DNA of 64,000 nucleotides from Begonia masoniana (GCA_022432975.1 CM039509.1:44736209-44800208), one strand, 5' to 3'; positions 43,357-55,695 are shown, numbered from the stretch's first letter. Numbers and translations are program-made. Notes: generated from the sequence alone by a model not told the origin.

Positions 43357-44802
43357 TGTTGCGAAAAATTACACGCAAGTGCACGTGTCGCAAAAGTAGT
43401 AAAGTGTGTGCAAGCACGAGTGTCGATCCCACGAGGAATAAATATGTTAAGTGTTGAATATCTAAATTTCAGCTTAATTTGAAAAGAAACAATATGTTGA
43501 TGATTTAGGATTTTAAACTAAAATAATTCAAATAAAATAAATCAAACAATTTAAATAACAAATTCGAATGTAAAAAATTAAGATTATATGATGAGAAAAT
43601 TTTCAGGGTTCCGATTTCACTTAGCTAATCCTATTTAATAAACCTAATTCCAGTAATTCATTCATATTCCTTCGTATTGATGGTTATTTCACTATATTAT
43701 TTATTAAACTCTCTCAAGTATTAACAAACTTACTCAATTGATGTGTTATTACCTCTCGGTTTCTAACCCTACAATCAATTGAATACATTAAGAGCAAGAA
43801 ATTGAATTACCACTCAAACGCCCTAACTATCTCTAGTCTAGAATCCTTTTTGAGGCAAAATATTCAATGCACAGTTAAATTCTCCGCTCTCAGCATCCCG
43901 AATTAACCCTAAAATTCTTAGTTTTTATGATCAAGCAAACCTAAGTATTAAGTTCAGAATATATTACTCAACACGGAAGGGAATAAGAAAACTAAAAACT
44001 TGAATTAAGAAAAATAAATATTCATAACAGAGTTACGTCGAAACCCTAGAATTGAAAGTTTAGTTCATGATAAAGTTAAAGAAAACTACAGAGAAAATAA
44101 AGTAGTTCATGCTAGAAGAGGAGAGAAGAAACAAAAACTCAGAATTTCTGTCGAGTGCCTCCGTTCCTCGCCACTCGCTTCGATCCGGCCTCCAATGTCT
44201 TCGTCAGGTTTTTCTCTCTATTTCGTTGTTCCCCCTCCTAGCCTCCCATTCAGACTTTTATTTTTACTCGACTTAGGGCCGCGGTCCATCAATCAACGGC
44301 TGAGATCGACTCGATCAATAATTTGAAAAATCAGATTTTAATAATTTCCCGCAATCACGATCGATCGTAATGTGATGACGATCGATCGTGATCGTGCGAC
44401 ACTTAAGCACGAAATCTTTGCTAATCACGATCGATCGAGGTTCAAAGCCCGATCGATCGGGCCGCATCTGGATTTTTGGTAGAATTTGGTTTGCATCACG
44501 ATCGATCGAGGTGCTGAGCCCGATCGGTCGGGCTGGCTTTGGATTTTGGAATGAAATTCTCTCGAATCACGATCGATCGCAGTCGGATCACGATCGATCG
44601 TGATCGACTCTTTTTTTTTTTTTCTTTGCTTCCTTTTCTTCTTTATTTCCTAATTTCGAACCAATTCCGCCAGTTACCTGTTAAAACTCGACTTACCTGC
44701 ACAATCTCACCAACAATATCAAATAAACTCAAACACTCGAGGAAAAACTAATCGAAACAAAAATGAAAAGCACGAATAAGTGTGCAAAATACACACTTAT
44801 CA
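43357..44802 (-). repeat. 3' LTR of the Athila element
   Basis: Plus-sense ends are TGTTGCGAAAAATTACAC and ACACACTTATCA. At about 44356-44600 it has eight GATCGATCG-like motifs, several as CACGATCGATCG / CCCGATCGATCGGGC pairs. Confidence 0.92.
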
Positions 44803-46281
44803 CACCCCCAAACTTGAACGAAAGCTTGTCCTCAAGCGAAAAGAAATCAACACAATTAAAGTAATATCCCCGTCCTCAATCAAAAAGACTAGCCAAGAAA
44901 TCATGATCAAACAATCTAGATTGCAAATTTCAATAATTCGTCTCAGAGTGACACAAGTATACCCAAACATCTTAGATAAACTCTTTATAATTAGTAACTT
45001 GTAATAAAACATCAACACTAGCTTATTAAGAGTTCCTCGTGTGTGTGTGTGTGTGTTCATTCCCAATTTTCTTAAATTGATAGGTTAGCACACGTGTCTA
45101 AGATAAAGGCAAATACTCTTAAGTACACTCCAATCACTCTGATCGTTCTCTAGCTTTGCCCATTATTCACTAGTAACGGAAATCAGTAAAACAAAACAAA
45201 AGTCGATAGGACTTTCATTCGGCTTGTAACTTTCAGTCAGGTCAAAAGGTATGAATTTTTAGGAATCAAGGCTAATTAGAGAGCATTATTCATCCTTCCT
45301 TATCTCAACCACTCAACATTTTCTTCAATCCCTTCTCGCTCAATGAGATTTGTTCACACTTCCTTTTTCTCTCTCTCTCACCCCCAAACTTATTTCACTC
45401 ACCGTTACCCAGTCTTACTCCTTTGTCGTTATTGCACTAAAATTTAAACAACATAAATGGAATTGAAAACTAACAATTGCACTTTTTTTTTGGCATCTTT
45501 GACGTCTCTTTCTTCACGAATAAAGGAATGAAAACAGAAAACAATGAACATATCATAAGACAAAGGAGTTCTTGTTAGTCCTCGCCATCCTTTTCTCCTA
45601 TTCTCCCTCGACCAACAATAATAACCCAGTGCTCTTTTGGTCAGATAGGCAAAATAGTTTTAAGGTAAGCTCACATAACGGTAACAAATGAAATGGTCAA
45701 TCATAGGCTCAATGAGGTGACTAGAGGTGTCGATAACAGACGCAGAAAGGGTGTGTTCAAAAAGGCTCAAACGATTCAACAATGGCCTAAGTCATTCTTT
45801 CATCATGCTAAACCAAGTTTCGCATTCGCGAATGCAGGGCAAAACTAAGAAGGATTCATTTCTCACTGTCTCTCACTACTTTAACTGAAGGTGCTCTCCC
45901 TTACAGTGTTTAAACTCAATCGCTCACTTACCGTGTTTGGTTCACTCTCTATAGACTGCATGTGCTATGACTAACAAAGTAAGTCAAAAGAAGATGAACA
46001 CGTGCGCAACAAGATGAGAATCTCAAAATAAACCAGAGTCAATGTAATTATCACAAGTTCTAACTACATAAAGCTATCCAAGAAGCAAAGGTATACGGAA
46101 ATCACAAATCCAGTCATTGACACATCAAATCAACAATTCAGACAATAAGATCACAAAAATTTTGGCTAATCAGAAAGTACGCTAAAAGTGACCCCAACAC
46201 CCCCAAACTTAAAATCGACATTGTCCACAATGTGTTCAAAATCATAAAAAAAATTGAAAGGCGAGGGTGAAGCAGCGTACC
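44803..46281 (-). other. Athila 3' non-coding region
   Basis: Polypurine tract next to the LTR (minus strand GTTTGGGGGTG at about 44803-44813), then about 1.4 kb of AT-rich sequence without a long frame. CACCCCCAAACTT also occurs at 46197-46211, a second polypurine-like tract beside the ORF end. Confidence 0.65.
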
Positions 46282-47643
46282 TCATAAAGAGTCGGACAGT
46301 GAGTCAGAAAGATCAGCATCGTCACCCTCTTGTGGAGGGTCGTATGGCTGAGATAGGCGATCCGGATACATGGGGAACGGAGGAGTGGATTGGGAGGAAA
46401 AGCCATGATAAGCATTGAAGGCAGCCATATACTGCGCTTCATAAAGTGAACGCTCCAAATCACGCGCTTGAAGATCTTGAATGCAGTGCTCCAACCGCTG
46501 TTGACCAAGGGTTAAAGCGTCAAACATTTGCTTAACATCATCTGGAGCAGGAGAAGGAGGTGGCCCAGCAGAAGAAGAGGCGCTGAAAGCAGTGGAAGCA
46601 GACCCCTGCCTTTTATAGCGCCGTTTGAGGCGAGCATCAGCGTCATTTTGTCGAATTCTCGGTACAGAAAAAGACGGAGTTCCTTTGGAGAGACGAGGGG
46701 CCGGCATGGGTTGAGGAGGAACCTCCGCTTCAGGATCATATTTAATAAATCCCAATCCATCAGGACGAGCACGACCATGAGGCCAGTTAGCTATCCTCGA
46801 TATGTTGGACGAGCCAAAGATAGTTTGCTGGACCCATGGTTCATCATCAGAGTTCATCGTTACGTGCTGGGCAACACAAAGCTGTGTGATCAAGACCGGA
46901 TGAATGTGGGCGGCGGTCACTGTGTTCTGACGGTATGCTGCAATATTGTTATGTATAATCTGTCCGACATCAATCAATTTGCCTTTTAAAATGCAATAAA
47001 GCAGCAACGCACGATCTCTAGTAAATTCGAACTTTTGGGAAGTCGGCATCAAATTACACCGAATGAACCGACACCAAGCTTGAGCATATCGATTCAGGCT
47101 GCTCGGGACTAAATAACGTGGCAATGTATTAGCAGACCTTGTGTAAACCCATTGAGCCCGTCGATGGCCCATCTCGCGTAAAATTTCATCATAATTGGGT
47201 CCCGCAACCAGTAATGCTTGGAACTCGTCATCCAGGATGTTTGGCAGCCCAAATTTTTCATTGATCACTTCAGCGGAGAAATCGATCACTTTATTTCGGA
47301 CAGTGACCGGTGCGTCAGTTTTCGAAGCCTTCAGATTAGCATAAAATTCTCGAACTACGCTCGCATTTGCATCACCCCCTAGGATAGCTACTTCCCCCCA
47401 ATTCCTCTGTTGGAGCATTGCCAAGATATTCCCATCACTCCGGTCTGGTTGAAATTGCACTTCACAAATTATGGCCTTATCCGTTAACATAAATTGTTGA
47501 TAAAATGTCTTCGCCTCAACATTAAGGAACGAATGTGGAAACGGACTTGGCCGTGAAGAGCTGGAGGCACTAGAAGACGTTCTCAAGCACTTGGAAGCCA
47601 TTGTAAAATCTAAAGATTGGTGTTTGCTACACAAATAGGCCAA
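46282..47643 (-). CDS. Athila ORF in the env position (453 aa), plant transposon protein domain
   Basis: An uninterrupted frame. Motifs FYQQFMLTDKAIICEVQF, VREFYANL and RFIRCNLMPTSQ place it in the large family of Athila-linked proteins (putative plant transposon protein domain). The C-terminal third has a Ser/Pro-rich linker, a coil (QQRLEHCIQDLQARDLERSL) and a repeated SDSL end. I see no signal peptide or clear membrane segment, so an envelope role is not supported by sequence. A second start (MASKCLR, 14 codons later) is possible. It is the only Athila frame that is intact here. Confidence 0.85.
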   Translation of the reverse strand: MAYLCSKHQSLDFTMASKCLRTSSSASSSSRPSPFPHSFLNVEAKTFYQQFMLTDKAIICEVQFQPDRSDGNILAMLQQRNWGEVAILGGDANASVVREFYANLKASKTDAPVTVRNKVIDFSAEVINEKFGLPNILDDEFQALLVAGPNYDEILREMGHRRAQWVYTRSANTLPRYLVPSSLNRYAQAWCRFIRCNLMPTSQKFEFTRDRALLLYCILKGKLIDVGQIIHNNIAAYRQNTVTAAHIHPVLITQLCVAQHVTMNSDDEPWVQQTIFGSSNISRIANWPHGRARPDGLGFIKYDPEAEVPPQPMPAPRLSKGTPSFSVPRIRQNDADARLKRRYKRQGSASTAFSASSSAGPPPSPAPDDVKQMFDALTLGQQRLEHCIQDLQARDLERSLYEAQYMAAFNAYHGFSSQSTPPFPMYPDRLSQPYDPPQEGDDADLSDSLSDSL

Positions 47644-48326
47644 GACCCAGAGCCAATTCCCTCACAGGCAATTTATCAAACAGTTGGTGGGCAGAATTTA
47701 CTGAGAGTGAGCTCCGCAAGTTCAAAACATATAACTTCCCCCCAAACTTGTGTATCAAACAACGAAAAAGTGCAGCCAATAACCCTTGAATACAAATGTA
47801 GTGGCCAACGAAATCAGCAGCTAGTATCAAAATAATATCCACAGGCAAACGATGAAAACCTGGACAGAGACAATAAGCGGCAGAGACAAGTAGCAACTGG
47901 GAGCATCTCGGAGCAGAGAGGTCGGCTGATGGTGGAGAGAACACTAGTCCATGGTGGCGAAGACGGCGGCTGTCGGAGCTCAGAGTGCTGGAGGCGTCGT
48001 TGATGAAGGAGAGACGATCACGGTGAACGTTGAGAAGCTTCGGCTTTTCATCGTATTCCCCTCTTTTTATTTTGTGTTTGTTTTTTTTTTAATTAAAACA
48101 TTAAATACAACCGTAGTAAAAAATATCTCAATAAAAAAAATAAAAATAGAGAATAAAAATAAAAATAAAAGTAAAAAGAAACAAACAAATAAAAATAAAT
48201 AAGAATAAATAATATAAATAAATAAATAAATCGACTCGACCGACGCTAAGCAAAGAAACTAGAATCAATGGGTTACCTCCCACCAAGTGCTTGATTTACC
48301 GTCTTCAGCCAGACGTTCCACTGAAA
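47644..48326 (-). other. Spacer between Athila pol and the env-position ORF
   Basis: Contains an A-rich low-complexity stretch at 48100-48235 and no conserved frame. A splice acceptor for the downstream ORF might lie here; none is decisive by eye. Confidence 0.5.
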
Positions 48327-49292
48327 TCAGTCCTCGGGTATGAGTTGAGTCACGGAAGAGTCACTTGGAATATTGCCGCCAAAATATGGTTTAACTCTTT
48401 GTCCGTTGACTTTGAATGTAATGCCATCGACTCCTCGTAACTCGACTGCGCCGTGAGAAAAAGCTTGCACCACCGTGAAGGGTCCCGACCATCTCGACTT
48501 CAATTTTCCTGGAAACAATTTCAAACTAGAGATAAATAAGAGTACTTGTTGTCTCGGCGAAAGGTCTTTTGCCACGATGTGCTTGTCATGCCATGCCTTG
48601 GTCTTTTCCTTATATATCTTTGAATTTTCATAAGCATTGCTCCTAAGTTCATCGAGCTCATTAATTTGTAGGAGACGTTTCTGGCCTGTGGCTGTTAACT
48701 CAAAATTCAGCTTCTTCATCGCCCACAAAGCACGGTGTTCCAACTCAACCGGTAAATGACATGCTTTCCCGAATACCAACCTATATGGGGACATACCCAG
48801 AGGAGTTTTGAATGCTGTTCGGTATGCCCATAAAGCATCATCCAACTTGCGAGCCCAGTCTTTTCTTGAAATTGCAACAGTCTTCTCAAGGATTTTCTTC
48901 ACTTCTCGATTAGAGACTTCGGCCTGCCCGTTGGATTGGGGGTGGTATCCCAACGCTTTGCGGTGCTTTACCCCATATTTACTGAGTAGTGCTTCAAACT
49001 GTCTATTGCAGAAGTGAGTGCCCTCATCACTAATGATAGCTCGCGGTGTTCCAAAGCGAGTGAAAATATTCTTCTGCAGAAAACGCAAGACCACCGTGCC
49101 ATCATTGGTTGGCGTAGCTATTGCTTCAACCCACTTGGAGACATAATCCACCGCCAAAAGAATGTATTTGTTGTTGTACGACGACGAAAACGGCCCCATA
49201 AAATCTATACCCCATACATCAAATAGCTCAACCTCCAAAATATTAGTCAAAGGAATCTCATTTCGGCGAGAAATATTACCGGTCCGTTGACA
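48327..49292 (-). pseudogene. Athila integrase
   Basis: [21 protein letters not shown] and [15 protein letters not shown] give the D, D, E triad; the second D lies in SDEGTH where SDGGTH is usual. [10 protein letters not shown] is the GPY/F motif. A TGA at 49293-49295 separates CD from CQR in the zinc domain, so the N-terminal HHCC part (ending in the upstream frame) is cut off. From that stop onward the frame is open to 48327. Confidence 0.92.
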
Positions 49293-51276
49293 TCAATCAC
49301 AAGCGACAACAAACGAATATGCATCTTTAAACAAGGAGGGCCAATAAAATCCACACTGAAGTACCTTAGCTGCTGTTCGTTGTCCACCAAAGTGTCCGCC
49401 ACATTCCAGAGAATGGCAGTGTTTTAATACAGAGTTCACTTCATCTTCCGGGATACAACATCTGATGATTTGATCGGCACAATGTTTATATAAAATCGGC
49501 TCTTCCCAATAATATCGCTTTATATCGGCGAAAAATTTCTTCTTTTGGTGATGCGACAAATCGGACGGTATAACCCCACTGGCAAGAAAATTCACATAAT
49601 CAGCATACCACAGTAACGCTTCGATTGCAATGATCTTTTCATCTGGAAAATCTTCAGCTATTTGAACGTCACTATCGTATACATGAGCTCGTGTTTCCAA
49701 CCGAGATAGGTGATCAGCTACCAAGTTCTCTGTGCCTTTCTTGTCCTTGATCACAATATCAAACTCTTGTAAAAGTAATACCCATCGAATCAACCGAGGC
49801 TTGGCATCCTTCTTTTCCATCAAATATTTAATAGCTGAATGATCCGTATGAACTGTGACTTTGTTGCCGATAACATAGGGGCGGAACTTGTCAAATGCGA
49901 AGACTACTGCTAACAATTCCTTCTCAGTGGTGGCATAATTTAGTCGGGCATCATTGAGAGTGCGGCTGGCGTAATAAATTGTATGGAAGATCTTATCATT
50001 TCTCTGCCCCAGAACTGCTCCTACCGCGAAATCACTGGCATCACTCATAATTTCAAATGGTAATTCCCAATCAGGTGCGACTATGATTGGGGCCGACACA
50101 AGTTTCTCCTTTAAAACACTGAAAGCGGCAAGACACTCTGCAGTGAAAATAAATGGTACTCCATTTTCCAATAATTGACATAGCAGCTTGGTGATTTTAG
50201 AAAAATCTTTTATGAACCTTCTGTAGAATCCCGCATGCCCTAGAAAACTCCGCACTCCTTTTACTGTCGTCGGTGGTGGTAACTTCTCGATGGCAACAAT
50301 TTTAGCTCGGTCCACCTCAATACCTTGTGCTGAAATACGATGGCCCAGTACAATTCCCTCTTTCACCATGAAATGACATTTCTCCCAATTAAGCACTAGA
50401 TTCGTCTCAACACACCTCTCGAGCACTTTGGATAGATTATTCAAACATGAGACAAATGAAGATCCGAATACTGAAAAGTCATCCATGAAGATTTCAATGA
50501 ATCGCTCCACCATATCTGAGAAAATAGCCATCATACATCTTTGAAATGTAGCTGGTGCATTGCATAATCCGAAAGGCATCCGGCGGAAAGAAAACGTACC
50601 ATACGGGCAAGTAAATGTGGTCTTTTTCTGGTCTTCGGGGGCAATTGCAATCTGATTATACCCGGAATATTCATCAAGGAAACAATAATATTCATGGCCA
50701 GCGAGTCTATCCAGCATCTGATCGATAAACGGCAATGGAAAGTGATCTTTGCGTGTAGCTTTGTTTAACTTCCGATAATCGATACAAATTCTCCAACCAG
50801 TGACTGTTCTAGATGCAATCAACTCATTGTTTTCATTTTTGACCACTGTCATCCCACTTTTCTTTTGGAACACACTGCACTGGACTCACCCACGAACTAT
50901 CTGAGACGGGATAGATAACCCCTGCATCCAACCACTTTAAAACTTCCTTTCGCACAACCTCTTTCATGGCTGGATTTAAACGGCGTTGATGCTCTACAGA
51001 TGGTCGATGCTCTTCTTCCATTAAAATCCGATGCATGCAAAATGAAGAACTGATTCCTTTCATATCTGACAGTGTCCACCCTATAGCCACCTTGTATGTC
51101 CGAAGTATACGCAATAATTTCTCCTCCTCCGTCTTAGATAAGTCACCTGCAATAATGACTGGAAGAGTTGAGTTAGCACCAATAAATGCATACCTGAGGT
51201 GAGACGGTAGTGGCTTTAGCTCCAACTCGGGTGGACTCTTAATAGAAGGTAAGACTCTAACTGGTGGCTCCCCCAA
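49293..51276 (-). pseudogene. Athila reverse transcriptase and RNase H
   Basis: 51276-50833 encodes the RT N-terminus ([37 protein letters not shown]). A one-base frameshift in the run of A near 50855 moves reading to 50873-49293, with [37 protein letters not shown] and the catalytic FMDDFSVFG. RNase H has [27 protein letters not shown] and VADHLSRLE. The zinc domain begins [16 protein letters not shown]. Catalytic residues are kept; the frameshift prevents one polyprotein. Confidence 0.93.
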
Positions 51277-51294
51277 ACTCTCGAAATACCTTCT

Positions 51295-52555
51295 TCAATG
51301 TGGCTCGAACGAATCCATCCATGAAATAAATTCCTGCACAGAAGAGTCAAAATCGAAATACGCATCATGATTTAGTAAGGCAACCTCGAAAGGATCACTA
51401 GACTGAAGAGTAACGTCGTCCACCGCCGAGTCGAGAGAATCAATTCTAAATATATCATCGCTAGCCGTCGGATACTTCATGGAGTTAAAGACATTAAACG
51501 TCACTTCTTCATCTTGCAAGCGTAATTTCAACTTCCCCCCTCTGAACATCAATCAAAGCACCCCTTGTAGCTAAGAATGGCCTGCCCAAAATAATAGGTA
51601 TGTCTCGATCCTCCGCCATGTCGAGAACTACAAAGTCTGCTGGGAATATGAATTTGTCGACCTTAACCAACACGTCTTCGATTATTCCTCTTGGATGTTT
51701 GATTGATCGGTCAGCCATCTATAAAATTACTCTAGTTGGTTTTGCTTCGCCTAGCTCAAGCCTTTGAAAAATAGAAAGAGGCATTAGATTGATGCTTGCG
51801 CCCAAGTCACATAACGCCCGCTCGAAGATGTAGTTTCCAATCTCACATGGAACCGTAAAACTACTCGGATCCTTCAACTTTTGTGGTAGTTTCCGTTGAA
51901 TTATGGCACTACATTCTTCAGACAGGGCGATTATACCACAATCCTCTATCTTCCTTTTGTGTGATAGAATCTCTTTCAAAAATTTTGCATATGTTGGCAT
52001 TTGCTCCAGGGCTTCGGCAAAAGGAATGTTGATATGAAGCTGCTTGAATACGTTCAAAAAATTTTCAAACTGTTTATCCAACTTTGCATTTTTCAAGCGT
52101 TGTGGGAAAGGGACTTTTGGGATGATCTCTTTTGATATCTGAGATGGAGCTGCAATTTGCTCTTGATCCTTTGGTGTGGACCCGGATGATGACGAATGCA
52201 TTTCGTCATGTGCGACCACTTTCTTATTTTCTTTGGTGCTATTGTCAATCACTGCTCCACTCCGAAGTGTGATGGCATTGCACTGACCTCTAGGATTGAC
52301 TTCAGTGGAACTGGGTAATGTGCCTTGAGGGCGACCATTTAATGCGGCTGCCATCTGGCCCATTTGAGTTTCCAAACTTCGAATTTGAGCTGACTGGTTT
52401 TGCAAGGTTGTTCTTGTTTCAGCCATAAATTTATTTGTGTGTTCCCCTATTTCAGCAATCATATTACTGGTGCGCTCTCCCATCTTGGCAATTAAATCCT
52501 CCAAATTAGATTTTCTTTCTGGAAACGGAGGCCCCGGTTGATTAGCTTGTGGCAT
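51295..52555 (-). pseudogene. Athila gag C-terminus and protease
   Basis: 52555-51719 ends with IFERALCDLGASINLMPLSI, the aspartic protease site (DLGAS), then a TAG (51719-51721) in frame with 51718-51509, which carries [16 protein letters not shown], the ILGRPF motif. A frameshift near 51535 leads to 51552-51295. An upstream coil-rich part (GERTSNMIAEIGEHTNKF) and a Ser-rich linker belong to gag. Confidence 0.88.
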
Positions 52556-53676
52556 CTGTATGGCATTGTTTGGATTCTTTCACGAAAAATTTGGGTGGTT
52601 GTTGTGCCCCCCATTATAGTAATTACCGGAATTCTGAAGTGTCGGTCTATTATAATATTTCCCACATATTGGGCCTGTTCAGATGAACCACTAGCCATTT
52701 GGTTCCCTTGCTGACAGTTTTCACTAGCATGTGGTCCTTGGCACCACTGACATTGTATGATTGGGGAATGAATTGCATTAACTGGAGCTTGATTACCTTG
52801 GATGTGCTGAGTGAGGGATGCAATTTGTGTAGTCAATGCTTTTATTGCATCCATTTCTGGGGTATTTGGCTGCCTCCTCAAAATCTGACGTTCAACCGGG
52901 CACTGATCATTATTGAGGGATAACTCCTCTAACAGGTTGAACGCCTCCACTTCCGTCTTTTGTAATAGTGATCCACCAGCTGCTGTTTTGACAAGAGTCC
53001 GTGTAGAAACTGATAGGCCGATGAAGAATGTCTGTATTTGCATCCATTGTGGTAGGCCATGTTGGGAGCATCTTCTCAAAAGCTCCTTGAATCGGCCTCA
53101 TGCTTCATAGATTGTCTCACCATCAAATTGAGTAAAATTGGTGATCTCATTGCGGAGTTTTGCCATCTTTTCAAAGGGAAAGAATTTGGATAGAAATTTC
53201 TGCACTAATTCATTCCACATGGTAATTAAATCCGAGGGTAAGGAATTCAACCAGTTCTTTGCGCGATCTCTTAGTGTGAAGGGGAATAACCTAAGTTTGA
53301 TAGCATCCTCAGAGACATTATGGTATTTAAAAGTATCACAGACCTCGACGAAGCTAGCAATATGATCCTTAGGGTCCTCATTAGGCAGACCACAAAATTG
53401 ATACTGTTGAATCATTTGTATTGTTCCCGGCTTAATTTCAAAATTGTTGCACGTGATGGCAGGTTTTCGAAGTGCTGATTGAACCCCGTCCATGGATGGC
53501 ATAACATAATCGAGCAATGTTCGTCGCCCGACTCCCTCAGTCTCGATAATCGGTTGTACATCTGCATTTTGATTATCTGCCATATTTTCTTGCTTTGTTT
53601 CTCTTCGATTTCTACGGCAGGTTCGTTCAATTTCAAGGTCAATAGGAATTAGGTTGGTAGTACCTAATTTTCGCAT
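52492..53676 (-). pseudogene. Athila gag
   Basis: RRTLLDYVMPSMDG, NFEIKPGTIQMIQQYQFCGL, IKLRLFPFTLRDRAKNWLNS and KFFPFEKMAKLRNEI are the Athila gag core. A single TGA (53098-53100, in EA-stop-GRFKELLRRC) interrupts it in frame, a likely TGG to TGA change. The zinc-like CQWCQGPHASENC follows near 52750. A frameshift near 52560 separates it from the next part. Confidence 0.92.
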
Positions 53677-53774
53677 ACACCTATAATGTGCAAATAATGC
53701 AATTTAAGCCTAGCAGCAAAAGAAAATTCAAATATAAACTAAAATCAAATAATTCAATAATAACAAAATTAATT

Positions 53775-53791
53775 CCCCGGCAACGGCGCCA
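53775..53791 (-). promoter_or_regulatory. Athila primer binding site
   Basis: Minus strand TGGCGCCGTTGCCGGGG, six bases from the LTR. Athila elements use this site (tRNA-Asp type). Confidence 0.88.
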
Positions 53792-53797
53792 AAAACT

Positions 53798-55220
53798 TGT
53801 TGCGAAAAATTACACACAAGTGCACGTGTCGCAAAAGTAGTAAAGTGTGTGCAAGCACGAGTGTCGATCTCACGAGGAATAAATATGTTAAATATTGAAT
53901 ATCTAAATTTCAGCTTAATTTGAAAAGAAACAATATGTTGATGATTTAAGATTTTAAACTAAAATAATTCAAATAAAATAAATCAAACAATTTAAATAAC
54001 AGATTCGAATGTAAAAAGTTAAGATTATATGATGAGAAAATTTCCAGGGTTCCGATTTCACTTAGCTAATCATATTTAATAAACCTAATTCAAGTAATTA
54101 ATTCTTATTCCTTCGTATTGATAGTTATTTCACTATATTATTTATTAAATTCTCTCGAGTATTAACAAACTTACTCAATTGATGTGTTATTACCTCTCGG
54201 TTTCTAACCCTACAATCAATTGAATACATTAAGAGCAAGAAATTGAATTACCACTCAAACGCCCTAACTATCTCTAGTCTATAATCCTTTTTGAGGCAAA
54301 ATATTCAATGCACAGTTAAATTCTTCGCTCTCGCATCCCGAATTAACCCTAAAATTCTTAGTTTTTGTGACCAAGCAAACCTAAGTATTAAGTTCAGAAT
54401 ATATTACTCAACACGGAAGGGAATAAGAAAACTAAAAACTTGAATTAAGAAAAATAAATATTCATAACAGAGTTACGTCGAAACCCTAGAATTGAAAGTT
54501 TAGTTCATGATAAAGTTAAAGAAAACTACAGAGAAAATAAAGTAGTTCATGCTAGAAGAGGAGAGAAGAAACAAAAACTCAGAATTTCTGTCGAGTGCCT
54601 CCGTTCCTCGCCACTCGCTTCGATCCGGCCTCCAATGTCTTCGTCAGGTTTTTCTCTCTATTTCGCTGTTCCCCCTCCTTGCCTCCCATTCAGACTTTTA
54701 TTTTTACTCGACTTAGGGCCGCGGTCCATCAATCAACGGCTGAGATCGACCCGATCAATAATTTGAAAAATCAGATTTTAATAATTTCCCGCAATCACGA
54801 TCGATCGTAATGTGATCACAATCGATCGTGATCGCGCGACACTTAAGCATGAAATCTTTGCTAATCACGATCGATCGAGGTTCAAAGCCCGATCGATCGG
54901 GCCGCATCTGAATTTTTGGTAGAATTTGGTTTGCATCACGATCGATCGAGGTGCTGAGCCCGATCGGTCGGGCTGGCTCTGGATTTTGGAATGAAATTCT
55001 CTCGAATCACGATCGATCGCAATCGGATCACGATCGATTTTTCTTTGCTTCCTTTTCTTCTTCATTTCCTAATTTCGAACTAATTCCGCCGTTACCTGTT
55101 AAAACTCGACTTACCTGCACAATCTCACCAACAACATCAAATAAACTCAAACACTCGAGGAAAAACTAATCGAAATAAGAATGAAAAGCACGAATAAGTG
55201 TGCAAAATACACACTTATCA
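53798..55220 (-). repeat. 5' LTR of the Athila element
   Basis: Nearly the same as 43357-44802. A short deletion near 55037 removes the last GATCGATCG motif; the other motifs remain. Confidence 0.92.
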
Positions 55221-55457
55221 GCCGACAACACTTCCGATGTCCCACTATGTCTCCTGCAAGCCCGAGTGGTCAAGCGAGGTAATTTTTCTATCACTCAATG
55301 GCTGATTCAGTGGAAGGAGCACCAAGTTTCAGACGCTATGTGGGTGGACTCCGAAGTTATTCTGGCTCGTTACCCCGATTTTCGACCTTGGGGACAAGGT
55401 CCGTCTGAGGAGGAGGACTGTCATGGAAGAGACCTCCATGATGGACTGCATAGTTAA
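55221..55457 (+). pseudogene. Chromodomain end of the Reina-like polyprotein
   Basis: LQARVVKRGNFSITQWLIQW, EHQVSDAMWVDSEVI and LARYPDFRPWGQG form the integrase-linked chromodomain that targets such elements to chromatin marks. It runs into the 3' LTR, as in many chromoviruses, ending at TAG 55455-55457. A purine-rich GAGGAGGAGGAC precedes the LTR and is the polypurine tract. Confidence 0.88.
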
Positions 55458-55695
55458 GCTACTAAGGGGAAGCGCAATAGAACCAGGAGAGCCCAAGCCC
55501 AATTGCAGTGAACAATCTGTCGACGTGTCCAAACAGTTAGAGAAGGAAGCCAATATAGCCAGCAGTACGGGGAGTGAGGAGGAGGGTTGTTAATTTGTCT
55601 ATTTTTTACTATTTTCTCTTTCATCTTTTCTGTAATTGTCCTCTGAAAAGAATAGAAGAGTTTCTTTTTCCGATAATACTAGTGTTTCCACAACA
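55419..55695 (+). repeat. 3' LTR of the Reina-like element (277 bp)
   Basis: TGTCATGGAAGAGACC...TTTCCACAACA, followed by TSD ACCCA and then SAUR upstream sequence. Confidence 0.92.

Larger units (their letters stand above)
43357..55220 (-). mobile_element. Complete Athila-type Ty3/gypsy element (11.9 kb)
   Basis: Perfect TSD GCCGA (43352-43356 and 55221-55225). The LTRs are 1446 bp (43357-44802) and 1423 bp (53798-55220), with few differences apart from one short deletion. On the minus strand the order is 5' LTR, a primer site TGGCGCCGTTGCCGGGG as in Athila, gag, protease, RT-RNase H, integrase, an extra env-position ORF, a polypurine tract (GTTTGGGGGTG) and the 3' LTR. Gag-pol holds a few stops and frameshifts, so the copy is recent but not autonomous. 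Confidence 0.95.
37743..55695 (+). mobile_element. Reina-like Ty3/gypsy chromovirus, complete borders, with Cassandra and Athila nested
   Basis: Two 277-bp LTRs (37743-38019 and 55419-55695) run TGTCATGG...AACA with perfect TSD ACCCA (37738-37742 and 55696-55700). The primer site is 38022-38033. The order gag, protease, RT, RNase H, integrase, chromodomain is that of a chromovirus. Short LTRs and about 5.3 kb of own sequence (after removing the Cassandra and the Athila with their TSDs) fit the Reina group. All coding parts carry frameshifts or stops. Confidence 0.93.

Noticed and set aside
46528..46989. 153-codon plus-strand frame
   Set aside because: Antisense shadow of the Athila env-position ORF.
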